Positions 1 to 9,879 of a stretch of DNA of 64,000 nt are shown here, piece after piece. Origin of the DNA: Achromobacter pestifer (lineage in GTDB: Bacteria > Pseudomonadota > Gammaproteobacteria > Burkholderiales > Burkholderiaceae_B); the NCBI RefSeq assembly GCF_013267355.1, contig NZ_CP053985.1:3038001-3102000 (forward strand). The letters run 5' to 3'. The notes under the pieces are model-generated. The model did not search any database, was not told the origin of the DNA, and was given only the letters and a program-made list of their open reading frames with translations. Made by a program: the position numbers and the translations under genes. How positions within the stretch are numbered: position 1 is the stretch's first letter; each line of letters opens with the position of its first letter.

Positions 1-21
1 GTCCGCCCGCAAGCGGAGCTC

Positions 22-1401
22 ATGAAGATCCTGATCATGGGCGCTGGTCGCGTAGGCACCAGCGTGGCCGAGAACCTGGTGTCCGAAGAGAACGACATCA
101 CGGTGATCGATTCGGATCCTGTCCAGCTCCAATACCTGCAAGAACACTTCGACCTGCGCGTCGTCCATGGCGACGGCTCGCAGGTATCGGTGCTGGAGGC
201 CGCCGGCGCCGCCGACACCGACCTGCTGATCGCCTGTGCGGCCTTGGATTCGGCCAATATGGTGGCCTGCAAGATCGCGCGCCAGCTGTTCAACATTCCC
301 CGCCGCATCGCCCGCATCCGCTCGGTCGAGTTCGCCGAACACCCGGAACTCATGAGCGAAGAGGGCTTCTGCATCGACGCCCTGATCAGCCCCGAGCGCA
401 GCGTCACCACCTATCTGCACAGCCTGATCGAGTTCCCCGAAGCCCTGCAGGTGGTGGAATTCGCCGAAGGCCGGGTCAGCGTCGTGACCGTGCGGGTCGG
501 GGCGGGCAGCCCGATGGCCCATTCCCCGGTCGACAAGCTGCGCGACGTCTGGCCCGACGTGAAGGCGCGCGTCATCGACGTGCTGCGCGGCGGCCGGCCG
601 CTGCGGGCCGGCAGCGGCACCGTCATCGCCCCGGGCGACGAGGTGGTGCTGGTGGTGGACTCGCGCGACGCGCGCCGCGCGGTGCGGCAGCTGCGCGAGG
701 CCGAGCGCGCCGTGCGCCGCGTGATGATCGCGGGCGGCGGCAATATCGGCCTGCGCCTGGCGCGCCAGCTGGCCGAGGAAAAATACAGCGTCCGCATCAT
801 CGAGCGCGACCAGAAGCGCTGCGAATACCTGGCGACCCAGTTGCCCGACAGCGTGCTGGTCCTGCACGGCAGCGGCACCGACGAAGCGCTGCTGGAACGC
901 GAGAACATCGAGGACATGGACACGTGGCTGGCGCTGACCAGCGACGACGAGGACAACATCATGTCCTCGCTGCTGGCCAAGCGTCTGGGCGCCCGCAAGG
1001 TGATCGCGCTGATCAACCGCCAGGCCTACGGTGAACTGATGCAGGGCAGCCATATCGACATCGCCGTGTCGCCGTCCCAGGCCACCATGAGCGAGCTGCT
1101 GCGCCACGTGCGCCGCGGCGACGTGGCCGCCGTGCACCGGCTGCGCCAGGGCGTGGCGGAAGCGCTGGAGGCCATCGCCCACGGCGACCGCTCCACCTCC
1201 AAGGTGGTGGGCCGCGCGGTCGGGCAAATCAGCCTGCCCAAGGGCGCCAGCATCGGCGCCCTGGTGCGGGAAGACGAAATCATCCTGCCGGACGCCGATA
1301 CCGTGATCGAATCCGACGACCACGTCATTGTCTTCGTGCCCTCGCGCCGGCAGATGCCGCGCGTGGAAAAGCTGTTCCAAGTCTCGGCGTCCTTCTTCTG
1401 A
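22..1401 (+). CDS. trkA: Trk potassium uptake regulatory subunit TrkA
   Basis: Cytoplasmic NAD(H)-binding gating ring of the TrkH/TrkA potassium importer. The 459-residue protein shows two tandem RCK modules: a GAGRVG nucleotide loop at residues 7-12 and a second GGGNIG loop at about 238-243, each followed by a TrkA-C type domain, which is the usual TrkA size and layout. A GGAG lies just upstream of the ATG. It is followed after 51 bases by trkH on the same strand, so the two subunits are probably co-transcribed. Family assignment is firm; the upstream promoter is outside the window. Confidence 0.95.
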   Translation: MKILIMGAGRVGTSVAENLVSEENDITVIDSDPVQLQYLQEHFDLRVVHGDGSQVSVLEAAGAADTDLLIACAALDSANMVACKIARQLFNIPRRIARIRSVEFAEHPELMSEEGFCIDALISPERSVTTYLHSLIEFPEALQVVEFAEGRVSVVTVRVGAGSPMAHSPVDKLRDVWPDVKARVIDVLRGGRPLRAGSGTVIAPGDEVVLVVDSRDARRAVRQLREAERAVRRVMIAGGGNIGLRLARQLAEEKYSVRIIERDQKRCEYLATQLPDSVLVLHGSGTDEALLERENIEDMDTWLALTSDDEDNIMSSLLAKRLGARKVIALINRQAYGELMQGSHIDIAVSPSQATMSELLRHVRRGDVAAVHRLRQGVAEALEAIAHGDRSTSKVVGRAVGQISLPKGASIGALVREDEIILPDADTVIESDDHVIVFVPSRRQMPRVEKLFQVSASFF

Positions 1402-1452
1402 TGCGCGCCGCCTCCCTCCTTCTGCGCGGGCCGCGCGCGGCCGGATAGCTCC

Positions 1453-2922
1453 ATGAAGCGCGTCCTGGGCACCCTCTACATCCTGGGTCTGACGATGGTG
1501 ATGTTCGCTCTCACCATGTTGATCCCGCTGATCGTCGCCTACGTGGGCGGCGACGGCGCGCGCGAGGCCTTCCTGGACGGCTTCCTGATTTCGGTGGGCA
1601 TAGGCGGCGGCCTGGCCGCGGTGACGCGCCGCGCCCGTTGCGAGTTGCGCGCGCGCGATGGCTTCGTGCTGGTGTCGGCCGTGTGGGCGGGCCTGCCCCT
1701 GCTGGCCGCGATCCCGCTGCTGCTCTACTTCCACGGCGCCGGGCTGCCGCTGTCGTTCACCAGCGCCTATTTCGAGGCCATGTCGGGCCTGACCACCACC
1801 GGCGCCACGGTCCTGACCAACCTGGACACGCTGCCCGCGTCGATCAACCTGTGGCGGGCCACGCTGATCTGGATCGGCGGCATGGGCATCCTGGTGCTGG
1901 CTGTGGCCATCCTGCCCTTGCTCGGGGTGGGCGGGCACCAGGTGGTGCGGGCGGAAACGCCTGGACCCATGAAGGACGAACGGCTCACGCCCCGCATCGC
2001 CAGCACCGCCAAGGCGCTGTACGCGGTCTATTTCGTGTTCTCCATCCTCTGCTTCCTGGCCTATCGGGCGGTCGGCCTGTCGTGGTTCGAGGCCTGGTGC
2101 CACATGGCCACCACCATGGGGCTGGGCGGTTTTTCGACCTGGGACGACGGCTTCGCCCATTTCGATTCGGTGGCGGTGGAAATGGTGGCGATGGTGTTCA
2201 TGCTGATCGCCGGCATCAACTTTGCCACCCATTTCAATGCTTTCCGCCAGCGCAGCGGGCGCGCCTACCTGCGGTGTCCGGAGGCGATTCCCTACCTGGT
2301 CGTGGTGCTGGGGGTCGGGCTGGTCATATCCGTGTTCCTGTTCCTGAAGGGGGTCTACGACGATCCGCTGCAGGCGCTGCGCTACGGCATGTTCAACACG
2401 ATTTCCATGGCAACCACCACGGGTTACGCCAATACCGATTTCGCGCAATGGCCCCTGTTTGCACCGCTGACGATGCTGCTGCTGTCGGGCTTCGCCACGT
2501 CGGCCGGGTCTACCGGGGGCGGCATCAAGATGATCCGGGCGATCCTGCTGGTCAAGCAGGCCCGCAATGAGCTGGTAACAATGTTGCATCCGCATGCGGT
2601 CAGCCCGGTGCGCATCAACGGGCGGGCGGTCGAGACCCGCACCATGTCGTCGGTGCTGGCCTTCATGCTGTTTTACGGTCTTTCCATCGCCGTTTTCACC
2701 AGCCTGCTGCTGCTGTCGGGCCTGGACCCGATCACGGCTTTCTCGGCGGTTTTCGCCAGCATCAACAACACCGGTCCCGGCCTGGGCCCGGTCGGCCCCA
2801 TGGGCAACTTCGCTGTCTTGTCCGATTTCCAGATCTGGGTCTGCACCTTCGCGATGCTGATCGGGCGCCTGGAATTGCTGACCGTGCTGGTGCTGTTCAC
2901 GCCTATTTTTTGGCGGAAATAG
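1453..2922 (+). CDS. trkH: Trk potassium channel subunit TrkH
   Basis: Integral membrane potassium-translocating subunit that pairs with TrkA. The 489-residue product is very hydrophobic with about ten membrane segments and shows the four selectivity-filter loops expected for the family: TTTGAT near residue 113, TTMGLGGF, TTTGYANTDF and NNTGPGLGP. Length matches TrkH/TrkG proteins. The gene lies directly downstream of trkA. A strong hairpin begins 5 bases after the stop codon. Confidence 0.95.
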   Translation: MKRVLGTLYILGLTMVMFALTMLIPLIVAYVGGDGAREAFLDGFLISVGIGGGLAAVTRRARCELRARDGFVLVSAVWAGLPLLAAIPLLLYFHGAGLPLSFTSAYFEAMSGLTTTGATVLTNLDTLPASINLWRATLIWIGGMGILVLAVAILPLLGVGGHQVVRAETPGPMKDERLTPRIASTAKALYAVYFVFSILCFLAYRAVGLSWFEAWCHMATTMGLGGFSTWDDGFAHFDSVAVEMVAMVFMLIAGINFATHFNAFRQRSGRAYLRCPEAIPYLVVVLGVGLVISVFLFLKGVYDDPLQALRYGMFNTISMATTTGYANTDFAQWPLFAPLTMLLLSGFATSAGSTGGGIKMIRAILLVKQARNELVTMLHPHAVSPVRINGRAVETRTMSSVLAFMLFYGLSIAVFTSLLLLSGLDPITAFSAVFASINNTGPGLGPVGPMGNFAVLSDFQIWVCTFAMLIGRLELLTVLVLFTPIFWRK

Positions 2923-2926
2923 ACTA

Positions 2927-2952
2927 GGGATAACCCTATAAAGGGTTGTCCC
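2927..2952. terminator. 11-bp hairpin after trkH
   Basis: GGGATAACCCT pairs with AGGGTTGTCCC (one G-T wobble) around an ATAA loop, starting 5 bases after the trkH stop. There is no U-run, so it may be a transcript-end or mRNA-stabilising hairpin, or an operator-like palindrome. The rest of the 308-base gap to 3231 shows no gene; no convincing promoter could be fixed. Confidence 0.5.
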
Positions 2953-3230
2953 ATCCCCTCTCGAAAGCCCCTTCCACGCTGGCTATCCGGCCGCTGCGGG
3001 CCGGGAGCCCGCGCCGTTTCTATGCCGTGAGCGCTCGCTCACTTTCCTTCACAGGGAAAAACCGATTGCTTCGTGATGTTGCACATAAATGTCACGATTT
3101 TCCATCTTCTTGCCACAAAACAGCGGCTATCATGCGTGCACAAGCTGCCGTCTAGTGCCCCCCGGGATGTTGCCGGGCTTCAAGGTCGAACGGCGCACAC
3201 CCTCATCAAACATTCAGAAAGGAGTCCGAG

Positions 3231-4475
3231 ATGGAACAGATCCCGTTCATTTCGTCGGCCCCCAACACCCTGGGCATCGAGCTCGAGCTGCAACTGATAG
3301 ACCCGCGCAGTTTTGACCTGACCGCAGCCTCGGACGAGCTGCTGGCCCAAATGGCCAACCACCCCATCGCCGACCGCGTTAAACCGGAAATCACGCGGTC
3401 CATGATCGAACTGAATTCCTCGGTGCACGAGCACCCCATGGGCTTGCTGGCCGAGATGCGCGAGATGCGCGACGCCCTGATCGAAGCGGCGGACGCCGTG
3501 GGCGTGTCGGTGGCCGGCGGCGGCGCCCATCCCTTCATGCGCTGGCAGGAACGTTCCATTTCGGACACCCCGCGCTTCCAGTACCTGGCCGAAATGTACG
3601 GTTACCTGGCGCGTCAATTTACGGTCTTCGGCCAGCACATCCACCTGGGCGTCAAAAGCGGCGACGATTCCATCAAACTGTTGCGCCGCCTGTCGCCCTA
3701 TGTGCCGCATTTCATCGCGCTGTCGGCCTCCTCGCCGTATTGCGAGGGCGTGGATACCCTGTTCTCGTGCTCGCGCCTGAACGCGGTCAACAGCTTCCCG
3801 CTGGCCGGCCACATGCCGCCCGAAGTGAAGGACTGGTACCAGTTCGAGGCGCATCTGGCGCAGCTGCGGGCCTACGGCCTGGCCGAGAGCATCAAGGACT
3901 TGTACTGGGACATCCGCCCCAAGCCGGAATTCGGCACGGTCGAGATCCGCGTGTGCGACACGCCGCTGACGGTCGAGCGGGCTTGCCAGCTGGCGGCTTT
4001 CGCCCAGGCCCTGGCGGTGCTGCTGATGCGCGAGGGCGATCCTGGCGACGGCGCCTGGCTGTCCTACCGCAGCAACCACTTCCAGGCTTGCCGCTTCGGT
4101 CTGCAGGGCAGCTACGTGACGCCTGACGGCCAGCGCCTGCGCCTGATGGATCATTTGCGCAACCTGTTCCAGCGCCTGATGCCGGTGGCCGAAGAACTGG
4201 GCACGGGCGACATGATCGCCGCCCTGCGCGATGAATCCATGCGCAGCGGCAATGATTCCCGCTGGCTGCGCAGCCAGTTCCATCGCTTGCGCGACCTGCC
4301 GCTGGTGGTCGAAGCCATGTCGAACGCATGGCGCGGCGTGGCCGCGCCTGGCGTAGGGCCCGCGGAACCGACGGCAGTCCTGAGGCGGCGCATCCGGGCG
4401 ACTTCTGAACCCATGTCGGCCTTGCCGGCTTCCGAGCCCGGGGTCAGCGTGCCGCTGCCGGAACGGCTGCACTAG
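3231..4475 (+). CDS. YbdK-type glutamate-cysteine ligase / carboxylate-amine ligase
   Basis: Member of the GCS2 (YbdK) family, which joins a carboxylate to an amine using ATP; E. coli YbdK has weak gamma-glutamylcysteine ligase activity. The 414-residue protein starts with the family's [10 protein letters not shown] motif (residues 15-24) and has HIHLGVKS near residue 134 and the [10 protein letters not shown] segment near 240. An AAAGGAG Shine-Dalgarno precedes the ATG. The substrate in this organism cannot be read from sequence. The last 30-40 residues are low-complexity and probably disordered. Confidence 0.85.
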   Translation: MEQIPFISSAPNTLGIELELQLIDPRSFDLTAASDELLAQMANHPIADRVKPEITRSMIELNSSVHEHPMGLLAEMREMRDALIEAADAVGVSVAGGGAHPFMRWQERSISDTPRFQYLAEMYGYLARQFTVFGQHIHLGVKSGDDSIKLLRRLSPYVPHFIALSASSPYCEGVDTLFSCSRLNAVNSFPLAGHMPPEVKDWYQFEAHLAQLRAYGLAESIKDLYWDIRPKPEFGTVEIRVCDTPLTVERACQLAAFAQALAVLLMREGDPGDGAWLSYRSNHFQACRFGLQGSYVTPDGQRLRLMDHLRNLFQRLMPVAEELGTGDMIAALRDESMRSGNDSRWLRSQFHRLRDLPLVVEAMSNAWRGVAAPGVGPAEPTAVLRRRIRATSEPMSALPASEPGVSVPLPERLH

Positions 4476-4534
4476 GCGGGACGGCCGGCGCTCGCAAAGC
4501 GCTGGCTCTGCCGGTCAGCCGCGTTCCGCCCCGA

Positions 4535-5467
4535 TCAGGGCGTGCGGTGCCGGCCGCCGATTGCGCTGACCGACAACCGGGTTTCGCCGGCCGTGTTGCG
4601 ATGCGCGGCGGCCCGCCAGGCGTGGCCGTAGGCGACTTCGATGCTCAGGACGATCAGGCCGTCGGGCCTGCGCTGCGCTTCCAGCGCGGCGCAGAGGCGG
4701 TCGCGCCAGTCGCGGCCGACCAGGCCGCCGCGCCGGCCTTCGGCGGGATTGCCGCCCAGCGCGCGCACGTCCTGCAGCAGTTTTTCGGGGCTGCGGTAGG
4801 TCAGGGTCAGGATCTCCTGGTCCATGACCGGGTCGGCGAAGCCGTTTTCCACCAGCAGGTCGCCGAAATCATGCATGTCCACGAAGGACGGCGTGGCCGT
4901 ACGCAGCCCGGCATCGTCCAGGGCCTGGCGCAGCTCGCGCAGCGTGGCCGGTCCCAGACAGGAGAACATCGCCAGCCCGCCCACTTTGAGAATGCGCCGC
5001 CATTCCGCCAGCACGGCGTGCGGGGCGCGGTGCCAGTGCATGGCCAGGTTGGACCACACCAGTTCCAGCGATTCGGGCGCCAGGCCGCTAGCCGCCAGGT
5101 CGGCATTGATGAAGGCCGGAGCGGCCGGGCCGCGGCGCGCCAGCTTGCCGATCCAGGCCGACAGGCCGCCGGGGGCGTGGCGCTTGCGCGCCTGCTCCAG
5201 CAGCGGTTCGCAGTTGTCCAGGCCGGTATAGGCGGCGTCGGGATAGCGTTCGCGCAGCAGCGGCAGGTTGTCTCCCGCGCCACAGCCGGCGTCCAGCATC
5301 GCCTGGGGCTGGGCCCGGATGTATTGCAGGCGGCCCAGCATGCGGCGGGCGACTTCCCCGTACAGGAACTGAGCCTCGGCCAGGTCGCCGCGGCGGGCGA
5401 ATTGCCGGGGCACGTCGGCGCTGACGAGGGGCAGGGTGGGGAGCGTTGCGGATTCTGGCAGGGACAT
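4535..5467 (-). CDS. BioC-like SAM-dependent methyltransferase
   Basis: Class I S-adenosylmethionine methyltransferase resembling BioC (malonyl-ACP methyl ester formation in biotin synthesis). The 310-residue product has SAM motif I DAGCGAGDNLPLL at about residues 60-72, an acidic motif after it (GLDNCEP), and WSNLAMHWHRAPHAVL like the BioC/Tam region. It begins 50 bases from comF and is divergently transcribed, an arrangement seen near bioC/comF in related genomes. No other biotin genes are in view, so BioC is likely but not proven. Confidence 0.75.
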   Translation of the reverse strand: MSLPESATLPTLPLVSADVPRQFARRGDLAEAQFLYGEVARRMLGRLQYIRAQPQAMLDAGCGAGDNLPLLRERYPDAAYTGLDNCEPLLEQARKRHAPGGLSAWIGKLARRGPAAPAFINADLAASGLAPESLELVWSNLAMHWHRAPHAVLAEWRRILKVGGLAMFSCLGPATLRELRQALDDAGLRTATPSFVDMHDFGDLLVENGFADPVMDQEILTLTYRSPEKLLQDVRALGGNPAEGRRGGLVGRDWRDRLCAALEAQRRPDGLIVLSIEVAYGHAWRAAAHRNTAGETRLSVSAIGGRHRTP

Positions 5468-5517
5468 TTCGGTCGCACCCGCGTCTATATCGCGGGCGGA
5501 TCATGGTTTCATGAGGG

Positions 5518-6255
5518 ATGGCATCCATTATTGCGCATCCCGGCCGCGGCTTCCGATTGTCCCTACGGGCCATGGGGCGGTGGCTGCTGTCGCGGGTCGG
5601 CTGCGACTGCCCGCTGTGCGGCGCCCGCGTGGCGGGGGCGCGGCTTTGTGCCGGCTGCGAGGCTGACATCTGCGAGGCCCCGCCACGCTGCCCGCGTTGC
5701 GCGTTACGGCTGCGCCTGGACGCGCCGCATTGCGCCGCCTGCTTGGGCGCGCCACGGGCGTTTTCACGCACGCTCGCCGCCTTCGACTACGCGCCACCCG
5801 CCGATACCCTGATCCTGACGCTGAAGACCCGGCTGCGGCTCAGCATGGCGCCCGTGCTGGCCCGGCTGATCGCCGCCGCCGTGGCCCGCGGCGGCCCTCT
5901 GCCGGATGGCGCCTTGCTGGTCGCCATTCCTGCCAGCCGCGCGTCCCTGCGCCAGCGCGGCATGAATCCGGCGGGCGAGATCGCGCGCAGTCTGGCGGCC
6001 GAGCTGGGGCTGCCGCTGGCGCGCGGCCTGTTGAGGCGGCGCCGCGAGACGCCCAGGCAGACCGCGCAGGGCCGCCATGCGCGCCGGCGCGGCGCGCAAA
6101 ACCTGTTTTATTGCGTGGGCGACCTGCGCGGCCGGCCGCTGCTGTTGGTGGACGACGTCATGACCACCGGCAGCACCGCCAACGCGGCGGCCGCCGCGTT
6201 GCTGGCCGCGGGGGCCGCGGACGTCACGGTGCTGGTGGCCGCGCGCACGCCTTGA
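5518..6255 (+). CDS. comF: ComF family phosphoribosyltransferase-like protein
   Basis: ComF/GntX-type protein. The N-terminal part carries two Cys4-type zinc-ribbon sets ([17 protein letters not shown] and CPRCALRL...CAAC) and the C-terminal part is a type I phosphoribosyltransferase fold with the PRPP loop [18 protein letters not shown]. The family is needed for DNA uptake in naturally competent bacteria, but its reaction is not defined. Length of 245 residues is typical. It is divergent from the methyltransferase gene, and trmL follows 80 bases downstream. Confidence 0.9.
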   Translation: MASIIAHPGRGFRLSLRAMGRWLLSRVGCDCPLCGARVAGARLCAGCEADICEAPPRCPRCALRLRLDAPHCAACLGAPRAFSRTLAAFDYAPPADTLILTLKTRLRLSMAPVLARLIAAAVARGGPLPDGALLVAIPASRASLRQRGMNPAGEIARSLAAELGLPLARGLLRRRRETPRQTAQGRHARRRGAQNLFYCVGDLRGRPLLLVDDVMTTGSTANAAAAALLAAGAADVTVLVAARTP

Positions 6256-6335
6256 GCCGGCCTGCAGGCAAATCGGCGACAATTCCCGGTGTGCGGCGAA
6301 CTTCCCGCCGCAAGCCGTCCCGAGTCCCTAGCGCC

Positions 6336-6806
6336 ATGTTCCACGTCATCCTCGTCTGCCCTGAAATCCCTCCCAATACCGGCAACGCCATCCGCCTGTG
6401 CGCCAATACGGGTGCGCAGCTGCATCTGGTACGCCCCTTGGGCTTCGAACTCGACGACGCGCGCATGCGCCGCGCCGGGTTGGACTACCACGAATGGCAG
6501 CCGGTCCGGGTGCATGACTCGCTGGAGGAGGCTCTGGCCGATACCGGCGCCGCGCCGTCCAGTATCTACGCGCTGACCACGCACGCGCAGCGCAGCGTGG
6601 CGGATATCGGCTTCAAGCCGGGCGACGTGTTCGTGTTCGGCCGTGAAACGGCCGGGCTGTCGGAGGAACATCAGGCGATGTTCCCGCCCCAGCAGCGCCT
6701 GCGCCTGCCGATGCGCGCAGGCCAGCGCAGCCTGAACCTGTCCAATGCCGTCGCGGTGACAGTGTTCGAGGCCTGGCGGCAGCAGGGGTATGAAGGGGGA
6801 GTGTGA
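6336..6806 (+). CDS. trmL: tRNA (cytidine/uridine-34 2'-O)-methyltransferase TrmL
   Basis: SPOUT-class RNA methyltransferase that modifies the wobble ribose of leucine tRNAs. The 156-residue protein has all three family motifs: [18 protein letters not shown] at the N terminus, FGRETAGL in the middle, and [14 protein letters not shown] at the knotted C terminus. The ATG at 6336 fits homologues; the reading frame is open further upstream but that extension is not conserved-looking. It lies after comF on the same strand. Confidence 0.93.
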   Translation: MFHVILVCPEIPPNTGNAIRLCANTGAQLHLVRPLGFELDDARMRRAGLDYHEWQPVRVHDSLEEALADTGAAPSSIYALTTHAQRSVADIGFKPGDVFVFGRETAGLSEEHQAMFPPQQRLRLPMRAGQRSLNLSNAVAVTVFEAWRQQGYEGGV

Positions 6807-6856
6807 CGGGGGCGCGCTGAATCCGGCGCGCATGGCCCGTCACTGCGGCGTCGCTA

Positions 6857-7849
6857 TCAATCCAGCGACAGATTCAGCTTTTCGATCACCTGGTCCCAGC
6901 GCGCCTTTTCGTTCTTGATGCGGGCGGTCAGGGCTTCGGGCGTGGACGGCGCGGGCGTGAAGTACTGCAGCGCCAACTGCTTGCGCACCGCGTCGCTGCC
7001 GATGATGCGCGCCAGCTCGCTGTTGAGCCGTTCGACGATGGGCGTGGGCGTGCCGGCCGGAACCAGCACGGCGTTCCAGGAAATGGCTTCAAAATCCGGA
7101 TAGCCCTGGGACGCCATCGTCGGCACGCCGGGCAGCGCCTCGCTGGGCTGCAGGCTGGTCACGGCCAGCAGCTTCACCTTGCCGTCGCGCGCCTGGGGCA
7201 CGGCGATGGCCGGCACCATGAAGCCGGCCTGGACGTCGCCGCCGATGATGGCCGAGATGACCTGCGGGAAGCCGGAATAGGGGATGTGCGCCAGGTCCAC
7301 GCCCGCGCTTTCCTTGAACATTTCCATCGCCAGGTGGGCCGAGCTGCCCGGGCCGACGGAGCCGTAGTTCAGCGAATTGCCGCGGCCCTTCACCAGCGCG
7401 ACGAAATCCTTGACGTTATCGACCTTCAGGCTGCTGGGCACGACTAGCACGTTGGGGCTGGTGCCCACCAGCGAAACCGGTTGCAGGTCGCGCAGCGGAT
7501 CGTAGCCCAGCGTCTTCTTGTACAGCGTGGGCGCGGTCACCAGCGGGCCGTTGATCGTGTAGAGCAGCGTATAGCCGTCCGGCTTGGCCTGCGACACGAT
7601 GCGGGTACCGATATTGCCGCCGGCGCCCGGCTTGTTGTCGATCACGATGGGCTGGCCCAGCGCCTGGGACAACGGTTCCGAAATCGTGCGCGCCAGGATG
7701 TCGGGCGATGAGCCTGGCGGGAAGGGCACGACCATGTGGATCGGACGGTCGGGCCAGTCGGCATGGGCGGCGGCCGGCAGGATGGCGGCCAGGCTCAGGC
7801 ACAGGCCGCGTAGCAGCGGGCCGACCCGGAACTTGCGGGCTTGCGTCAT
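6857..7849 (-). CDS. Bug-type tripartite tricarboxylate transporter receptor
   Basis: Periplasmic solute-binding protein of the Bug family (TctC type), very numerous in Bordetella and relatives. A signal peptide covers roughly residues 1-30 (hydrophobic stretch ending AAAHA), followed by the typical WPDRPIHMVVPFPPGSSPD start, DNKPGAGGNIGTRIV, and the ISWNAVLVPAGTP region. Length 330 is standard. No TctA/TctB membrane genes are beside it, so it is an orphan receptor. The ligand is unknown. Confidence 0.93.
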   Translation of the reverse strand: MTQARKFRVGPLLRGLCLSLAAILPAAAHADWPDRPIHMVVPFPPGSSPDILARTISEPLSQALGQPIVIDNKPGAGGNIGTRIVSQAKPDGYTLLYTINGPLVTAPTLYKKTLGYDPLRDLQPVSLVGTSPNVLVVPSSLKVDNVKDFVALVKGRGNSLNYGSVGPGSSAHLAMEMFKESAGVDLAHIPYSGFPQVISAIIGGDVQAGFMVPAIAVPQARDGKVKLLAVTSLQPSEALPGVPTMASQGYPDFEAISWNAVLVPAGTPTPIVERLNSELARIIGSDAVRKQLALQYFTPAPSTPEALTARIKNEKARWDQVIEKLNLSLD

Positions 7850-7896
7850 GAAGGATGTCTCCTCGGGGTTGTGCGTGGTGTTTGTTATTGGGCGGA

Positions 7897-8982
7897 TCAG
7901 TCGGGCTGGCGCTCCGGCGCCGCGTCCGGCTGGCCGCCGCCTTCCCCGCTTTCGTAGCGGGCGTCGCGCGCCAGCAGGGCGGACACGGCCGTCATGGGGG
8001 CCACGCCATCGAACAGCACGGCGCAGACGGCTTCGGTGATCGGCAGTTCGACCCCGATGGCGCGGGCGCGGTCCAGCGCGGCGCGCGCGCAGCGCACGCC
8101 TTCGGCCGTGATGCCGCTGGCCAGGATGTCGGCCAGCTTGCGGCCGGCGCCGATCTCCAGGCCCACGCGGCGGTTGCGCGACAGCTCGCCCGTCGCGGTC
8201 AGCACCAGGTCGCCCAGGCCGGTCAGCCCGGCGAAGGTCTCGGCCTGGGCGCCCAGCGCCACGCCGAAGCGGGTCATCTCGGCCAGGCCTCGGGTGATCA
8301 GCGCGGCGCGGGCATTGGTGCCCAGGGCCAGGCCGTCGCCAATGCCGCAGGCGACGGCGATCACGTTCTTCAGCGCGCCGCCCACTTCCACGCCGACCAG
8401 GTCGGTGCTGGCATACACGCGCAGCGCCGCGCCATGGAAGGCGGCGGTGGTGGCCTCGCGCAAGGCGGGGCTGTCGCTGGCCACGGTCAGCGCCACCGGC
8501 AGGCCCTGCGCGACTTCGCGCGCGAACGAGGGGCCCGACAATGCGCCGCCAGTGGCGCCAGGCAGGGCCTCGCGCATGATTTCGTGGGGCAGCCTGGCCG
8601 TGTCGGCTTCAAAGCCCTTGCACGTCCAGACGATGGGGGTGTCCTGCAGTCCCAGCGCGGGCAGGCGGCGGGAAAGTTCGCCGCAGATGGCGGTCAGGCC
8701 GGCCACGGGCACGCCCAGCACAATCAGGCGTCGTGCGCCATCTTCTTGCAGGCTGCGCAGCGTGGCGTCGAGATCGGAAGAAATATTCAGCGCCTGGGGC
8801 AGCGCGATGCCAGGCAGGTAGCGCGCGTTTTCGTGCGAGGCGGCCATGTCGGCCGCCTGCGCGGCGTCGCGCGCCCAGAGTACGGTGGCGTGGCGGCGGC
8901 TGGCGGCCGCCGCCAGCGCGGTGCCCCAACTTCCCGCACCCAGGACGGCAACGCGCAGGCGTGGCTTGACGGGATTGTTCAT
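7897..8982 (-). CDS. gpsA: Glycerol-3-phosphate dehydrogenase [NAD(P)+]
   Basis: Reduces dihydroxyacetone phosphate to sn-glycerol-3-phosphate for phospholipid synthesis. The N-terminal Rossmann motif [10 protein letters not shown] is at residues 15-24; the catalytic lysine region [13 protein letters not shown] and the EMTRFG segment follow. It is 361 residues, slightly longer than E. coli GpsA because of a polar C-terminal tail. It is the last gene of the minus-strand set rhodanese-grxC-secB-gpsA, the order seen in many betaproteobacteria. Confidence 0.95.
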   Translation of the reverse strand: MNNPVKPRLRVAVLGAGSWGTALAAAASRRHATVLWARDAAQAADMAASHENARYLPGIALPQALNISSDLDATLRSLQEDGARRLIVLGVPVAGLTAICGELSRRLPALGLQDTPIVWTCKGFEADTARLPHEIMREALPGATGGALSGPSFAREVAQGLPVALTVASDSPALREATTAAFHGAALRVYASTDLVGVEVGGALKNVIAVACGIGDGLALGTNARAALITRGLAEMTRFGVALGAQAETFAGLTGLGDLVLTATGELSRNRRVGLEIGAGRKLADILASGITAEGVRCARAALDRARAIGVELPITEAVCAVLFDGVAPMTAVSALLARDARYESGEGGGQPDAAPERQPD

Positions 8983-9003
8983 CAGGGGGCGCCGCGGCTT
9001 GCT

Positions 9004-9531
9004 TTACTGGCGGGTCGCGCTGGGGGGCAGGATGATGCCCGAGTCGCTGCCGTTGGCGGAGCTTTGCTGTTGCTGCAGCTCGGCCAGGCGCTGCTCGTAC
9101 AGGGCCTGGAAGTTCACTTCGGTCAGGTGCAGCGGCGGCATCGAGGTGCGGGTGATCGCATCGGCGATGTTGGCGCGCAGGTACGGGTACAGCATGGTCG
9201 GGCAGACGATGCCCAGCAGCGGGTCGAGCTGTTCTTCGGGGATGTTGGCGGCCTCGAAGATGCCGGCCTGCGTGCCTTCGACCAGGTACACGACCTTTTC
9301 ATTGATGCGGGTGGTGACCGTGACGGTGACCGTGGTTTCGAACACGGTTTCGGCCAGGCGCTGACCGCCCACGGTAATGCTCACCTCGACCTGGGGCGCT
9401 TCCTGCTCCAGGAAGACGTGGGGCGCATTCGGCATTTCCAGCGAAAGGTCTTTCAGGTAGACGCGTTGCAGATTGAACGAGGGCGCGTCGTTGCCGCCTT
9501 CTTGCTGGGTGTTTTGGTCTTGATCAGCCAT
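9004..9531 (-). CDS. secB: Protein-export chaperone SecB
   Basis: Tetrameric cytosolic chaperone that keeps preproteins unfolded and delivers them to SecA. The 175-residue sequence contains the SecB core: [19 protein letters not shown], the EVSITV strand and the [19 protein letters not shown] helix. I start it at the ATG at 9531, which has GGAA about 8 bases upstream and gives MADQDQN; the frame is open nine codons further but without a better site. Its neighbours are grxC upstream and gpsA downstream. Confidence 0.95.
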   Translation of the reverse strand: MADQDQNTQQEGGNDAPSFNLQRVYLKDLSLEMPNAPHVFLEQEAPQVEVSITVGGQRLAETVFETTVTVTVTTRINEKVVYLVEGTQAGIFEAANIPEEQLDPLLGIVCPTMLYPYLRANIADAITRTSMPPLHLTEVNFQALYEQRLAELQQQQSSANGSDSGIILPPSATRQ

Positions 9532-9570
9532 GAGTGTTTCCGTTGGTGGGATGGGCAAAAAAGGGGGCGA

Positions 9571-9828
9571 TTAGCTGGCCAGCATGGGGGCAAGGCCACC
9601 CGAGCGGTCCAGGGCCATCAGGTCGTCGCAACCGCCGACATGGGTATCGCCGATGAAGATCTGCGGGACGGTGCGCCGGCCGGTGCGTTCGATCATGACC
9701 TCGCGCTGGGACGGGTCCCGGTCGATCTGGATGATTTCCAGGTCAGTCACGCCGCGCTGCTCGAGCAAGGTCTTGGCGCGGGCGCAATAGGGACAATAGT
9801 CCTTGCTGTACATGACGACTTTATTCAT
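9571..9828 (-). CDS. grxC: Glutaredoxin 3
   Basis: Small glutathione-dependent disulfide reductase. The 85-residue protein has the CPYC active site at residues 12-15, the TVPQIFIGDTHVGG cis-proline/glutathione-binding segment, and the C-terminal GG-D-L motif. It sits between the rhodanese gene and secB, 39 bases from the latter, on the same strand. Confidence 0.95.
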   Translation of the reverse strand: MNKVVMYSKDYCPYCARAKTLLEQRGVTDLEIIQIDRDPSQREVMIERTGRRTVPQIFIGDTHVGGCDDLMALDRSGGLAPMLAS

Positions 9829-9879
9829 GGGCGCTCCTGTGGGTACAAGAATAGGTAGATGGGGGCGCGGCCCCTGGCT

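Noticed and set aside
3110..3133. Promoter TTGCCA / TATCAT before the carboxylate-amine ligase
   Set aside because: Spacing is only 12 bases, too short for a sigma-70 promoter.
3180..4472. 430-codon frame antisense to the carboxylate-amine ligase
   Set aside because: The plus-strand gene has family motifs and a ribosome site; the antisense product is low-complexity.
7855..9858. 667-codon open frame on the plus strand across gpsA, secB and grxC
   Set aside because: It is the complement of three clear genes; high-GC codon bias leaves such frames open. His/Gln/Gly/Arg-rich product with no domain.
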